A DNA stretch of 64,000 nucleotides, taken from positions 3,658,001 to 3,722,000 of the forward strand of contig NZ_AP024852.1 of the NCBI RefSeq assembly GCF_024346715.1. Direction: 5' to 3'. The stretch's first letter is position 1. Every line of letters starts with the position of its first letter. The notes beneath the pieces were generated by a model. That model had not been told where the DNA came from and made no database searches. It saw nothing but the letters and a program-made list of their open reading frames with translations. Shown here piece after piece: positions 17,952 through 25,864 of the stretch. A program made the translations under genes and the position numbers. This DNA is from Photobacterium swingsii (GTDB lineage Bacteria; Pseudomonadota; Gammaproteobacteria; Enterobacterales; Vibrionaceae).

Positions 17952-18623
17952 GTGAATCAACTTCTCAACTATAGAAATACACGTTTTATCACAAGTGCAC
18001 CTGACATTCGCCACTTGCCTACTGACACTGGCGTTGAAATCGCATTTGCTGGTCGCTCTAATGCTGGTAAGTCAAGCGCACTTAACCGCCTGACCGACCA
18101 GAAGGGCTTAGCGCGTACGTCTAAAACTCCAGGTCGTACTCAGCTGATCAATATGTTTGAAGTGACGCCGGGTTGTAACCTAATCGATTTGCCAGGCTAC
18201 GGCTTTGCGCAAGTTCCGCTAGAAATGAAGAAAAAGTGGCAACGAGCGCTGGGTGAATACCTACAAAAGCGTGAATGTTTACAAGGTCTTGTGGTACTGA
18301 TGGATATCCGTCACCCAATGAAAGATTTAGACCAACAGATGATCATGTGGGCTGTTGAAAGCCGTTTACCTGTTCTTGTTTTGTTAACAAAAGCCGACAA
18401 ACTGAAAAGTGGTGCACGTAAACAGCAATTGATGAAAACCCGTAAAGATTCATTAACCTTTGGTGGCGATGTACAAGTCGAGTTTTTCTCATCATTGAAA
18501 GGCTTAGGTGTCGATCAAGTGCGTGCAAAATTAACGGAATGGTTTACACCAGAGCTCGAACGCCAACAAGCGTTCTTGGCTGAAGATGGTGAAGCGCAGA
18601 TCAGCGAAAACACTGACGATTAA
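17952..18623 (+). CDS. engB: Ribosome biogenesis GTPase EngB (YsxC/YihA)
   Basis: EngB is an essential GTPase for 50S subunit assembly. The chosen GTG start at 17952 has GGAG at 17942-17945 and gives 223 residues beginning [12 protein letters not shown], which aligns with the E. coli N terminus; a TTG at 17937 is open but unneeded. Motifs: G1 GRSNAGKSS (about residue 36), the TSKTPGRTQ switch I, G3 DLPGYGFA, G4 LLTKADKL and SSLKG near G5. Downstream lies a long intergenic region with small RNA genes on the opposite strand. Confidence 0.96.
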   Translation: MNQLLNYRNTRFITSAPDIRHLPTDTGVEIAFAGRSNAGKSSALNRLTDQKGLARTSKTPGRTQLINMFEVTPGCNLIDLPGYGFAQVPLEMKKKWQRALGEYLQKRECLQGLVVLMDIRHPMKDLDQQMIMWAVESRLPVLVLLTKADKLKSGARKQQLMKTRKDSLTFGGDVQVEFFSSLKGLGVDQVRAKLTEWFTPELERQQAFLAEDGEAQISENTDD

Positions 18624-18663
18624 GATCCCTATCTGTTGCTCTTTTATTGCTCTAAGGACAGAG

Positions 18664-18795
18664 CAATAAAAATTCCCCACCAGCATGGTGGGGCAACGGG
18701 AGAGAAATAGGAGGTTTTTTATTTTTGTCCAAAAAGGATCAATGATTTCCCTACCCAACGCAAGTTTTTTGTCCTACCTTTGTTGATTTTTTCAA
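18664..18795 (-). ncRNA. Candidate small RNA ending at a strong minus-strand terminator (low confidence)
   Basis: A CCCCACC-N5-GGTGGGG hairpin at 18675-18693 is followed on the minus strand by AATTTTTATT, so it terminates a leftward transcript although no leftward gene is near. A TATAGT hexamer at 18798-18803 and a TGTTGA/TCAACA stem lie about 110 bases upstream, and the body has a pyrimidine-rich single-stranded stretch (CCTCCTATTTCTCTCCC) that could pair with ribosome-binding sites. There is no good -35 box. It could instead be a backup terminator for Spot 42 read-through. Confidence 0.25.
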
Positions 18796-18961
18796 CAACT
18801 ATAGCTCAGGTTTCATCACGTCTTTACAGCCGAAACATCACCTTTTAGTGACTTGGCCAACAAAATTCGCTCAGTTGTTTTTTATTGCAAATTAACCAAG
18901 TAAAAAACAAACAAGCCATCATCCCTTACTGAAATTTTATTACACAACTCAAATTCCAGAC

Positions 18962-19060
18962 AAAAAAAAGCCACCGCTAAAAAGTGGGTGGCGATTTCAT
19001 TTATTTGTAAACAAAGCGACAAATGGTCACCTTGTTCTGTACAAATATGAACAAGAAGCT
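18962..19060 (-). ncRNA. Candidate small RNA downstream of Spot 42
   Basis: On the minus strand a perfect TATAAT (19067-19072) stands about 100 bases before a textbook terminator, GCCACC...GGTGGC followed by eight T residues (18962-18992). The predicted RNA has an internal stem CTTGTTC/GAACAAG (19031-19055). No coding frame of note lies inside. The -35 region is poor, so the promoter is uncertain, and the hairpin could merely end read-through from spf. It is not a family I recognise. Confidence 0.35.
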
Positions 19061-19316
19061 AACGCCATTATACCGCATCGCCTCTTAAATTAAAGTAATT
19101 ACTCTAATTATTATTCTGTTGCACAGCAACCAGATCCAAATATAAAACAGTGAGCATATTGCAATTAAATGACTGATTCAGTTTCAGGTAAAATAATACA
19201 AGCTCAGATGCAGCTATAGCTGGCTTAGCTATAAAGATAACCAAAAGAAAGAAAAGAAAGTCGTATCGCGAGGAAAAGGAAATAAGTGAAGGAGGAATAG
19301 ATTTTCTTTGGCCCAA

Positions 19317-19419
19317 TAAAAAACGCCCCGGTCAAAAGACCAGGGCGGCTGAATCAGCCAAATCCAATAACGTGAAACAAAAGGTCTGAAAGATAGAACA
19401 TCTTACCTCTGTACCCTAC
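19317..19419 (-). ncRNA. spf: Spot 42 small RNA
   Basis: The minus strand from 19419 begins GTAGGGTACAGAGGTAAGAT and continues with TTCTATCTTTCAGACC, which is the highly conserved 5' part of E. coli Spot 42. The 3' end is the intrinsic terminator GCCCTGGTC-TTTT-GACCGGGGC plus six T residues. Spot 42 is an Hfq-dependent RNA that represses secondary carbon-use genes when glucose is present and is itself repressed by CRP-cAMP in E. coli. The place just downstream of polA is the classical one. I could not identify a full CRP site in its promoter. Confidence 0.97.
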
Positions 19420-19530
19420 GTCATTAACTGTACAACAATCGTTCAGATATTGAAAGAGGATTTCGTTATTTTTTTTCACATTCCTGTAATTAGGTTTTAC
19501 ATATAATTGTCATTAGCCGCTTAATTCACA

Positions 19531-19560
19531 TAAAAAAATAGCCAGCATCTGCTGGCTATT
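19531..19560 (-). terminator. Intrinsic terminator of polA
   Basis: TAGCCAGCA-GA-TGCTGGCTA followed on the minus strand by seven T residues, 34 bases past the polA stop. Confidence 0.9.
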
Positions 19561-19593
19561 CATCGTTTATCTGCTTAAATCGCTCTCAATCCC

Positions 19594-22371
19594 TTAGTGG
19601 GCTTGATCCCAGTTGTCACCCGAGTCAGCATCAGCCACTAGAGGCACGTCCAATTGTGCTGCTGCTTCCATCAAGCGTTGCACTTCAGCCGTCACACGCT
19701 CAAGGTGTTCTTCCTGTACTTCAAATACAAGTTCGTCATGCACTTGCATTAGAAGGCGAACTTGGCCTTCAGGTTGTTGTTGCACCCACTCATCCACCAA
19801 CACCATGGCACGCTTGATAATATCAGCCGCTGTACCCTGCATTGGTGCATTGATGGCTGCACGCTCCGCTGCCTTACGACGAATACCGTTACGTGACTTA
19901 ATATCAGGCAGGTGTAAACGGCGCCCAAATAAGGTTTCAACAAAGCCTTGTTCACTGGCGGTATTACGCGTGCTTTCCATGTACTCCAGCACACCTGGGT
20001 AACGCTCAAAGTACAAATCCATATACTCTTGTGCTTCATTACGCCCCATGCCAAGCTGCTTCGCCAGACCAAAGGCACTCATGCCATAAATCAGACCAAA
20101 GTTGATCGCTTTTGCACGACGACGCTGTTCGGTTGAAACGGATTCAATCGGCAACACAAGGATCTCAGCCGCTGTCGCGGCGTGAATATCTTTACCATGG
20201 CGGAAGGCATCCAGTAGAGCTTCATCACCAGAAAGGTGCGCCATGATACGTAATTCGATTTGAGAGTAATCGACAGCCAGCACTTTATAACCCGTTGGAG
20301 CGATGAAAGCCTGACGAATACGACGACCTTCAGCATTACGAATGGGAATATTTTGTAGGTTTGGATCGCTTGATGACAAGCGGCCCGTTGCTGTTACCGC
20401 TTGATGATAAGAGGTGTGCACACGCCCCGTCGCTGGGTTCACCATCTTCGGCAGTTTATCGGTATAGGTTGATTTCAACTTCGATAAACTACGGTATTCC
20501 AAAATCAATTTTGGTAATGGGTAATCCAATGCCAATTCTTGCAATACTTCTTCATTGGTTGAAGCCGCGCCTGACGGGGTTTTCTTCAAAATAGGTAAGC
20601 CCATTTTTTCGAACAAAATCGCCTGCAGTTGCTTAGGTGAACTTAAGTTGAACTCTTGTTCTGCAATATCAAATGCTTGTTGCTGAAGCTCATCCAAACG
20701 TGCAGCAAGTTCTGACGATTGCGCGCCCATTAACATACTGTCAATCAGCACACCGGTACGCTCAATGCGTGACAGCACAGGAACCAGCGGCATCTCAATG
20801 TCTTCAAACACGGATTTTAGCTTTTCATCAGCATTTACTTTAGCAATCAGTACATTGTGAAGACGTAGTGTAATATCTGCATCTTCTGCAGCGTAAGGAC
20901 CCGCTTGTTCTAAATCGATCTGGTTAAAGGTCAGTTGCTTCTTCCCTTTACCAGCAATCTCTTCAAAGCTAATTGTTTTATGTTCTAGGTAGCGTAGCGA
21001 CAAGCTATCCATATCATGACGGCCAACAACACTATTGAACACGTACGACTCCAGCATGGTATCGAAAGCAATACCCTGCATATCAATGTCGTAACGCGCC
21101 AGAATGCTCGCATCAAACTTAAGGTTTTGACCGACTTTGGCTTTGCTAGCATCTTCCAGTAATGGTTTTAATTGCGCTAGTACCCAGTCGCGATCCAGCT
21201 GAGCAGGTGCATCCAAGTAATCGTGAGCGACAGGAACATACGCCGCTTTGCCTTCTTCCACCGCAAATGACACACCAATCAGGTTCGCTGTCATGTAATC
21301 AAGGCCGTCAGTTTCAGTATCAAACGCGACCACTTCCGCACTATTCAGTTGCTCAAGCCAAGCGTTAAAGCTCGCTTCATCCAGCACGGTTTCGTAGCCA
21401 CTGCGATCAATCACAGGCGCAACAACTTTTGGCTCATCAGCAGCCCCCGCGCTAACAACACGCTCATCCGCAACAATTTTGCCATCACTGCCATCCAGCA
21501 TTTCACTCAACCAGCGGCGGAACTGCAATTTACCAAACAGCTTAGTCAGTTCGTCAGTATCAGGGGTTGTTTTCACTAACTCATGCGGTGCCATATCAAG
21601 CTCAACATCCAGCTTGATCGTTGCCAGTTGGTACGACATATATGCCGCTTCTTTGTTGTCTTCCAACTTTTTAGGCATGGTTTTCGAACCACGGAAGCCA
21701 AGCGCCGGAATATCTGCCAGGTTATCGTACAGGGCGTCTAAGCCGCCAATACCGGTTAATAAGGCTTTAGCGGTTTTCTCACCCACCCCTGGTACACCGG
21801 GGATGTTATCGACCTTATCGCCCATCAGTGCTAAATAGTCGATAATCAACTCAGGACCAATCCCGAATTTCTCTACCACGCCAGCAGGATCCATCACCAC
21901 ATCTGTCATGGTATTGATCAGAGTGACATTCTCATCCACTAGCTGCGCCATATCCTTATCACCCGTACTGATCAGTACAGGCATTCCCGCTTTCGATGCT
22001 TGGCTCGCCAATGTACCAATCACATCATCAGCTTCCACCCCTGAAATCGAAATCAAAGGTAAGCCCATTGCTTTAATCACAGCATGAAGCGGTTCGATCT
22101 GACCACGAAGATCATCCGGCATTGGCGGACGATTCGCTTTATATTCCGGATACATGTCATCACGGAAAGTCTTGCCCTTCGCATCGAAAATGACCGCAAT
22201 ATGCTCAGTCGAAAACTGGCGTAACATACTGCGTAGCATGTTCACCACGCCGTACACAGCACCTGTTGGTTCACCATCAGAATTAGTGAAATTAGGCGCA
22301 GCATGGTAAGCACGGTAAAGATAAGATGATCCATCGATCAAAATAAGCGGGTTATCTGGAATAGTAGCCAT
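19594..22371 (-). CDS. polA: DNA polymerase I
   Basis: Pol I fills gaps, removes RNA primers and repairs DNA. From ATG 22371 ([20 protein letters not shown]) it has 925 residues, close to the 928 of E. coli; an upstream open stretch to 22413 lacks similarity. Domains: 5'-3' exonuclease (to about residue 300; [23 protein letters not shown]), 3'-5' exonuclease with intact catalytic motifs ([23 protein letters not shown]), and the polymerase with motif A (VDYSQIELR), motif B ([14 protein letters not shown]) and motif C ([10 protein letters not shown]). DnaA boxes lie upstream, and spf lies downstream. Confidence 0.98.
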   Translation of the reverse strand: MATIPDNPLILIDGSSYLYRAYHAAPNFTNSDGEPTGAVYGVVNMLRSMLRQFSTEHIAVIFDAKGKTFRDDMYPEYKANRPPMPDDLRGQIEPLHAVIKAMGLPLISISGVEADDVIGTLASQASKAGMPVLISTGDKDMAQLVDENVTLINTMTDVVMDPAGVVEKFGIGPELIIDYLALMGDKVDNIPGVPGVGEKTAKALLTGIGGLDALYDNLADIPALGFRGSKTMPKKLEDNKEAAYMSYQLATIKLDVELDMAPHELVKTTPDTDELTKLFGKLQFRRWLSEMLDGSDGKIVADERVVSAGAADEPKVVAPVIDRSGYETVLDEASFNAWLEQLNSAEVVAFDTETDGLDYMTANLIGVSFAVEEGKAAYVPVAHDYLDAPAQLDRDWVLAQLKPLLEDASKAKVGQNLKFDASILARYDIDMQGIAFDTMLESYVFNSVVGRHDMDSLSLRYLEHKTISFEEIAGKGKKQLTFNQIDLEQAGPYAAEDADITLRLHNVLIAKVNADEKLKSVFEDIEMPLVPVLSRIERTGVLIDSMLMGAQSSELAARLDELQQQAFDIAEQEFNLSSPKQLQAILFEKMGLPILKKTPSGAASTNEEVLQELALDYPLPKLILEYRSLSKLKSTYTDKLPKMVNPATGRVHTSYHQAVTATGRLSSSDPNLQNIPIRNAEGRRIRQAFIAPTGYKVLAVDYSQIELRIMAHLSGDEALLDAFRHGKDIHAATAAEILVLPIESVSTEQRRRAKAINFGLIYGMSAFGLAKQLGMGRNEAQEYMDLYFERYPGVLEYMESTRNTASEQGFVETLFGRRLHLPDIKSRNGIRRKAAERAAINAPMQGTAADIIKRAMVLVDEWVQQQPEGQVRLLMQVHDELVFEVQEEHLERVTAEVQRLMEAAAQLDVPLVADADSGDNWDQAH

Positions 22372-22524
22372 AGAGATATTCTTATATCCGGAAAAGTCAT
22401 AATCATTCGGCACACAGATTGCGCATAATATATGCTCAAAGAGAGGAATCTGTATGGCGGGCTACTAGAATGCCACGGCAACCCGCCAGTGTTAACTGAT
22501 GTTTTCCCCCATGCACCCTTAATC

Positions 22525-22675
22525 TGTGGATAACTTTGTTAGTATTTAATTCCTAAGCTGGGATCAAAATTATCCACAATGAAAAAACAACAAGCAAAAA
22601 CCATTAAATTCAACAAGATAACAAAAAACAGACAAATAGATCCTTGATCGAGCAATGATCATTGATTGTGGAAAA
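22525..22675. promoter_or_regulatory. DnaA-box cluster between polA and elbB
   Basis: Two perfect DnaA boxes occur in opposite orientation: TGTGGATAA at 22525-22533 and TTATCCACA at 22570-22578. A third, one base off (TGTGGAAAA), is at 22667-22675. Several GATC sites lie among them, and the stretch is AT-rich. A block reading TAAGCTGGGATCAAAAT (22553-22569) is like part of oriC of enteric bacteria, as I recall it. DnaA control of polA has been reported in E. coli. The rest of the roughly 375-base gap holds no gene that I can see. Confidence 0.75.
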
Positions 22676-22748
22676 CGTTAGCACCATTATCTTAAATTAA
22701 GCGTACCGACTGTAAAAATAGACAATTTTGACTAGAAAGGAAGCCAGA

Positions 22749-23399
22749 ATGAAAAGAATTGCGGTAATTTTGAGCGGCTGTGGGGTATTTGATGGTAGCG
22801 AAATTCACGAATCCGTCCTTTCCCTATTAGCCATTGAACAAGAAGGCGCCAGCTGGCATTGCTTTGCCCCCAATATTGATCAACACCATGTGATCAACCA
22901 CCTCACAGGGGAAGAAAGCCGTGAATCACGCAATGTATTGATCGAAGCCGCTCGGATCGCCCGAGGTCAGATCCAAGACGTACAAGAGCTGAATGCCAGC
23001 CAATTCGACGCACTCTTACTACCCGGAGGCTTTGGTGCAGCCAAGAACCTATCAGACTTTGCCCTGAAAGGCAGTGATTGCACGATTCACCCCGATGTAC
23101 TGAGTGCTTGCCAAAGTTTTGCCAAAGTCGATAAACCTGCGGGCTACCTCTGTATTGCGCCTGCGATGATCCCGCTCATTTATGGCTCAGGCGCAAAAGG
23201 AACGATCGGCACGGATCCTGACACCGCGAAAGTGTTCAATACCATGGGAGGTGAACATATCGAGTGCCCTGTACATGACTTCGTTCTTGATCAAAAACGC
23301 CGTCTACTTACCACGCCTGCCTATATGCTCGCTGGCAGTTTAAGCGAAGCGGCTAGTGGTATTAATAAGTTGGTTAAAGAATTGGTAAAACTGGCGTGA
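22749..23399 (+). CDS. elbB: ElbB/glyoxalase III-like DJ-1 superfamily protein
   Basis: The 216-residue product belongs to the ElbB branch of the DJ-1/PfpI superfamily. It opens MKRIAVILSGCGVFDGSEIHE, has the LLPGGFGAAKNLSDFA core, and the nucleophile-elbow cysteine in GYLCIAPAMIPLIYG (near residue 138). E. coli ElbB (217 residues) was linked to isoprenoid biosynthesis and shows weak glyoxalase III activity, so the real substrate remains uncertain. The start at ATG 22749 is set by AAGGAAG at 22737-22743; the TTG at 22728 is unlikely. Confidence 0.9.
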   Translation: MKRIAVILSGCGVFDGSEIHESVLSLLAIEQEGASWHCFAPNIDQHHVINHLTGEESRESRNVLIEAARIARGQIQDVQELNASQFDALLLPGGFGAAKNLSDFALKGSDCTIHPDVLSACQSFAKVDKPAGYLCIAPAMIPLIYGSGAKGTIGTDPDTAKVFNTMGGEHIECPVHDFVLDQKRRLLTTPAYMLAGSLSEAASGINKLVKELVKLA

Positions 23400-23423
23400 T
23401 CGGGAAAATCGCAAGAATGGGTC

Positions 23424-23454
23424 TAAGAAGTAAGAAGTAAGAAGTAAGAAGTAA
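23424..23454 (+). repeat. Heptanucleotide tandem repeat
   Basis: Four uninterrupted copies of TAAGAAG followed by TAA lie between the elbB stop and the ryhB terminator. The array is intergenic, so it should not cause phase variation of a protein. Its copy number could vary among strains. Confidence 0.9.
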
Positions 23455-23472
23455 AATTGGTAAACGCTAGAA

Positions 23473-23640
23473 AAGAAAAAGCGGCGCAACTTTGGAAGGC
23501 GCCGCTCAGCATAAGTGGTGTGTTGTTCCTAGCCCTACACTGGGAACATTCATCCATGAGCTGAAGTACACTGGAAGCAATGTGAGCAATGTCGTGCCTT
23601 CAGAACGCTAGCTGATGTAACCGCCATCGCCTGAGTGCCT
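23473..23640 (-). ncRNA. ryhB: RyhB-type iron-responsive small RNA
   Basis: The minus strand carries GCACGACATTGCTCACATTG followed by CTTCCAGT (about 23569-23597), which matches the conserved core of E. coli RyhB. The RNA ends at AGCGGCGC...GCGCCGCT with TTTTTCTTTT (23471-23506) and is about 165 bases, longer than the 90-base E. coli form, as is usual in vibrios. Its promoter is TTGCAA-N16-TATTAT (23645-23672) and carries Fur-like sites. RyhB represses iron-using proteins when iron is scarce, through Hfq. The 5' end is estimated from the promoter. Confidence 0.92.
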
Positions 23641-23643
23641 GTT

Positions 23644-23695
23644 AATAATAACCATTCTCATCTTTATTGCAAGCACTTATTGAGAATTAATTTCA
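23644..23695 (-). promoter_or_regulatory. ryhB promoter with two Fur-box-like sites
   Basis: One site (minus strand GATGAGAATGGTTATTATT, 23644-23662) overlaps the -10 box and spacer and matches 12 of 19 Fur consensus positions. The second, TGAGAATTAATTTCA at 23681-23695, matches 11 of 14 positions of the 7-1-7 dyad and lies upstream of the -35 box. Fur repression is inferred. Confidence 0.7.
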
Positions 23696-23792
23696 TTTAG
23701 GTGCTTTTCAGTGGCTGCTTCCCCCTGTAGTCCTATCCATTGGCCCCATCTACCAACCAATAAAACCAAACTTAAATGCATTTAAGTTATTG

Positions 23793-24227
23793 TTATTTAA
23801 TGAGTAGCTTTTCGAAGTACACCCGATAATCGGCCACTTGGCCTTTCTTTTCAAGCTCAAGGATCTGATAACCATTTCGCAGTAACAAACGCAGCATGGC
23901 GGCAAATCGGTTACGTGATTTCACGGTTAAACGCTGGTAGCCCTGCGCCCTAACCCAAGTTTCTTGCGCTTCTAGCAAAGCTTGCGCAACACCATGGCCA
24001 CGCCCTGAAGGAGAAACACCGCCAATCCAGCTGTAAAATTCAGCCTCCGATTTTGCGTAACCGATTTTAACTCCCACAAGCTGATCATTAACCTCAGCCA
24101 CCAACACCAGTGTTGGCTGATCCGCTAATCGCGCCTGTAAGCTCTCTAATGTTTCAACATGATCAAACTCTGTGATCGTAGCAAGCACAGTGAGTGCTTC
24201 TTCCAAACTTGCTTGGCGAACCTGCAT
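23793..24227 (-). CDS. GNAT family N-acetyltransferase
   Basis: The product (144 residues from ATG 24227) is a small acetyl-CoA-dependent N-acetyltransferase. The acyl-CoA pyrophosphate loop is visible as VSPSGRGHGVAQALL (motif A, about residue 75), followed by RLTVKSRNRFAAMLRLLLRNGYQILELE (motif B). The start at 24227 is favoured by AAAGGA nine bases upstream; ATGs at 24236, 24245 and 24263 are less well placed. The substrate is unknown. ryhB lies downstream on the same strand, but with its own promoter. Confidence 0.8.
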   Translation of the reverse strand: MQVRQASLEEALTVLATITEFDHVETLESLQARLADQPTLVLVAEVNDQLVGVKIGYAKSEAEFYSWIGGVSPSGRGHGVAQALLEAQETWVRAQGYQRLTVKSRNRFAAMLRLLLRNGYQILELEKKGQVADYRVYFEKLLIK

Positions 24228-24289
24228 TTTAGGCATTCCTTTCATCTCAATGGACGGCGACACACGATATGCTGCACCAATTTTTAAAT

Positions 24290-24319
24290 AAAAAAAAGCC
24301 AGTGATTAACTGGCTTTTG
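24290..24319. terminator. Terminator of yhhQ
   Basis: AAAGCCAGT-GATTA-ACTGGCTTT; on the minus strand it is followed by a long T tract (TTTTTTTTATTT). Confidence 0.85.
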
Positions 24320-24334
24320 TCATGATCGTTAGCG

Positions 24335-25012
24335 TCATACTAATTTTTGCTCACCCAAGTAGTTAGGGTTTAGCGCAGTCAGCTTCCTCACTAAGTAGTT
24401 GAGTAAAACACCATAGATAGGGACAAACAGGCCTAAACTAATTAGTAGCTTAAAGCTGTAATCAACTAACGCTATCTCTGTCCAGTTTGCCGCCATAAAG
24501 GCATCTGGACTGTTATAGAAAGCGATAGAGAAGAATGCGAGAGTATCTAAAGCATTACCTATAATGGTTGAGCACGTTGGCGCAACCCACCAGCTTTTTG
24601 CTTGGCGTAAGCGGTTAAATACCGACACATCCAGAATTTGTCCTAATAGATAAGCCATAAAGCTTGCCACCGCAATACGCGCAACAAACAGGTTGAATTC
24701 CAATAGATGGGCAAAGCCTTGATACTCCCCTTGGAAAAAGACGACCGACAAGCCATAAGAAATCAGCAGAGCGGGCATCATTACGCGCAGAATAATTTTA
24801 CGCGCCATCTGAGCACCAAAAATACGGACGGTTAAATCTGTTGCCAAAAAGATGAAAGGGAAGGTAAACGCGCCCCACGTGGTATGGAACCCCATCACGG
24901 TAAAAGGAAGCTGTACAAGGTAGTTGCTTGAAGCAATGATCACTAGGTGAAATAACACTAAGTAGGAAAGTGCTTTGCGCTGCTGTGCGGGTGTAAATTG
25001 CGAAGTCGTCAT
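24335..25012 (-). CDS. yhhQ: Queuosine precursor transporter YhhQ
   Basis: YhhQ imports 7-cyano-7-deazaguanine and 7-aminomethyl-7-deazaguanine for queuosine tRNA modification. From ATG 25012 it has 225 residues and six or so hydrophobic segments (YLVLFHLVIIASSNYLVQLPF, WGAFTFPFIFLATDLTVRIFG, IAVASFMAYLLGQILDVSVF, LLISLGLFVPIYGVLLNYLV). The FPFIFLATDLTVRIFG and IGNALDTLAFF segments are typical of the COG1738 family. An upstream in-frame ATG at 25051 overlaps a hairpin in the leader and is less likely. The leader is structured (25013-25090). Confidence 0.9.
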   Translation of the reverse strand: MTTSQFTPAQQRKALSYLVLFHLVIIASSNYLVQLPFTVMGFHTTWGAFTFPFIFLATDLTVRIFGAQMARKIILRVMMPALLISYGLSVVFFQGEYQGFAHLLEFNLFVARIAVASFMAYLLGQILDVSVFNRLRQAKSWWVAPTCSTIIGNALDTLAFFSIAFYNSPDAFMAANWTEIALVDYSFKLLISLGLFVPIYGVLLNYLVRKLTALNPNYLGEQKLV

Positions 25013-25103
25013 TAAAGAGACCTTTTTGTCATTGGGGGAGAGGGAACCCAAATATATTCACGCGGTAGGATCTCACCCCTACGCGACCAAGCGGGCGATT
25101 ATA
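25013..25103 (-). promoter_or_regulatory. Structured 5' leader and promoter of yhhQ
   Basis: A minus-strand TATAAT (25098-25103) precedes two predicted hairpins: CGCG-TAGG/CCTA-CCGCG at 25060-25084 and TTGGG/CCCAA at 25032-25051, then the ribosome site AAGG. A structured leader before a queuosine-precursor transporter invites comparison with preQ1 riboswitches, but I could not fit the preQ1-I consensus. Its class is unknown. Confidence 0.4.
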
Positions 25104-25190
25104 CAGTAACCAATCAAGCTGCCTAGCCCTGTTGCTGCCAACCAACCCACGCAATCGTTTCACTGCTGAAGAAAAAGCCAAATGCGTAAA

Positions 25191-25517
25191 TTAACAATAT
25201 TGGCCTTCATCTTTCGGCAGCATACTGGCAATGAACACCAAGGTATCATTGTCGGCACTCGACATTGCCTCTAACCATAATGCACCGCTGTAATGTTCGC
25301 CTTTAAGCAATAAACGGCAACCTTCAAAGTCGATCAGCCAAACATGTAAGTCCGCATTTTTTTCTCGCTCAACCACAGTGGAATCGATCCTCTCCACCAA
25401 GGCGACCGCCACTTCCTCAAACGTGTCATAGTCAAAATCAGGGGCGGTTAATAACAGGTGACTATGTTCGATATCAAGACGACGCACCGAGAAGGGCTCA
25501 TAGGGAAATGTTGACAT
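25191..25517 (-). CDS. Small conserved protein, DUF3630-like
   Basis: The 108-residue protein has no signal peptide or membrane segment. It is acidic and looks like a single alpha/beta domain (LLLTAPDFDYDTFEEVAVALVERI, HVWLIDFEGCRLLLKGEHYSGALWLEA). The pattern resembles the DUF3630 family of gammaproteobacteria, from memory and without a search. The function is unknown. It ends 88 bases before the yhhQ promoter on the same strand. Confidence 0.6.
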   Translation of the reverse strand: MSTFPYEPFSVRRLDIEHSHLLLTAPDFDYDTFEEVAVALVERIDSTVVEREKNADLHVWLIDFEGCRLLLKGEHYSGALWLEAMSSADNDTLVFIASMLPKDEGQYC

Positions 25518-25589
25518 ATAGACTCCTTTTGCAGCGAAATACTAGCTAAAATTCGCTATTTGGTTTAATTCCTGTAACCAATTGTTGCT

Positions 25590-25822
25590 ATGGGTATCAA
25601 ACCATAAGGCAGCTATAGCCAAGCGCTATAACTTCATGGTTTTATGACTGTGTTGCCAAGCCAATTGTATTAATGCGACTCATCACCCTTAATACAATCT
25701 TGGTAGCAGGTGAAATTAACATTCTCACCAAATACGCAAGCTGTTTTGTAGCGACGACGACATAATCTCATTATGTTAGAAACGCATTTTATACCGGACT
25801 CGGATAAGTCCGGTATTTTTTT
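25590..25822 (+). ncRNA. Candidate structured RNA with five hairpins and a terminator, unknown family
   Basis: The 347-base gap between the DUF3630-like gene and recQ has no coding frame but a run of stems: TATGG/CCATA (25590-25606), TATAGC/GCTATA (25614-25630), a long CCAA-TTGTATTAA/TTAATACAA-TTGG stem (25661-25703), GGTGA/TCACC (25706-25728), ACATAAT-CTC-ATTATGT (25760-25776), and a ten-base-pair terminator stem ATACCGGACT/AGTCCGGTAT with ATTTTTTT (25791-25822). The T tract shows plus-strand transcription, yet no plus-strand gene precedes it. A promoter is not clear; TTGACA at 25511-25516 is a possible -35 box. I do not recognise the family. Confidence 0.5.
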
Positions 25823-25864
25823 GCCTGTTATTGGCTAGGCAAGCACGTCCCGCCTCGGCAACGA

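Noticed and set aside
18645..18668. TATTGCTCT/AGAGCAATA hairpin as the engB terminator
   Set aside because: The plus strand continues with AAAAATT and no T tract, so it is not a convincing terminator.
19104..19316. 70-codon minus-strand frame just after the Spot 42 terminator, with a signal-peptide-like stretch
   Set aside because: It would need a TTG start directly at the terminator, has no ribosome site, and its composition follows the AT-rich intergenic DNA.
22372..22748. The replication origin itself
   Set aside because: DnaA boxes are present, but the number is small and the usual neighbours mnmG, mioC or dnaA are missing; recorded as a DnaA-box cluster instead.
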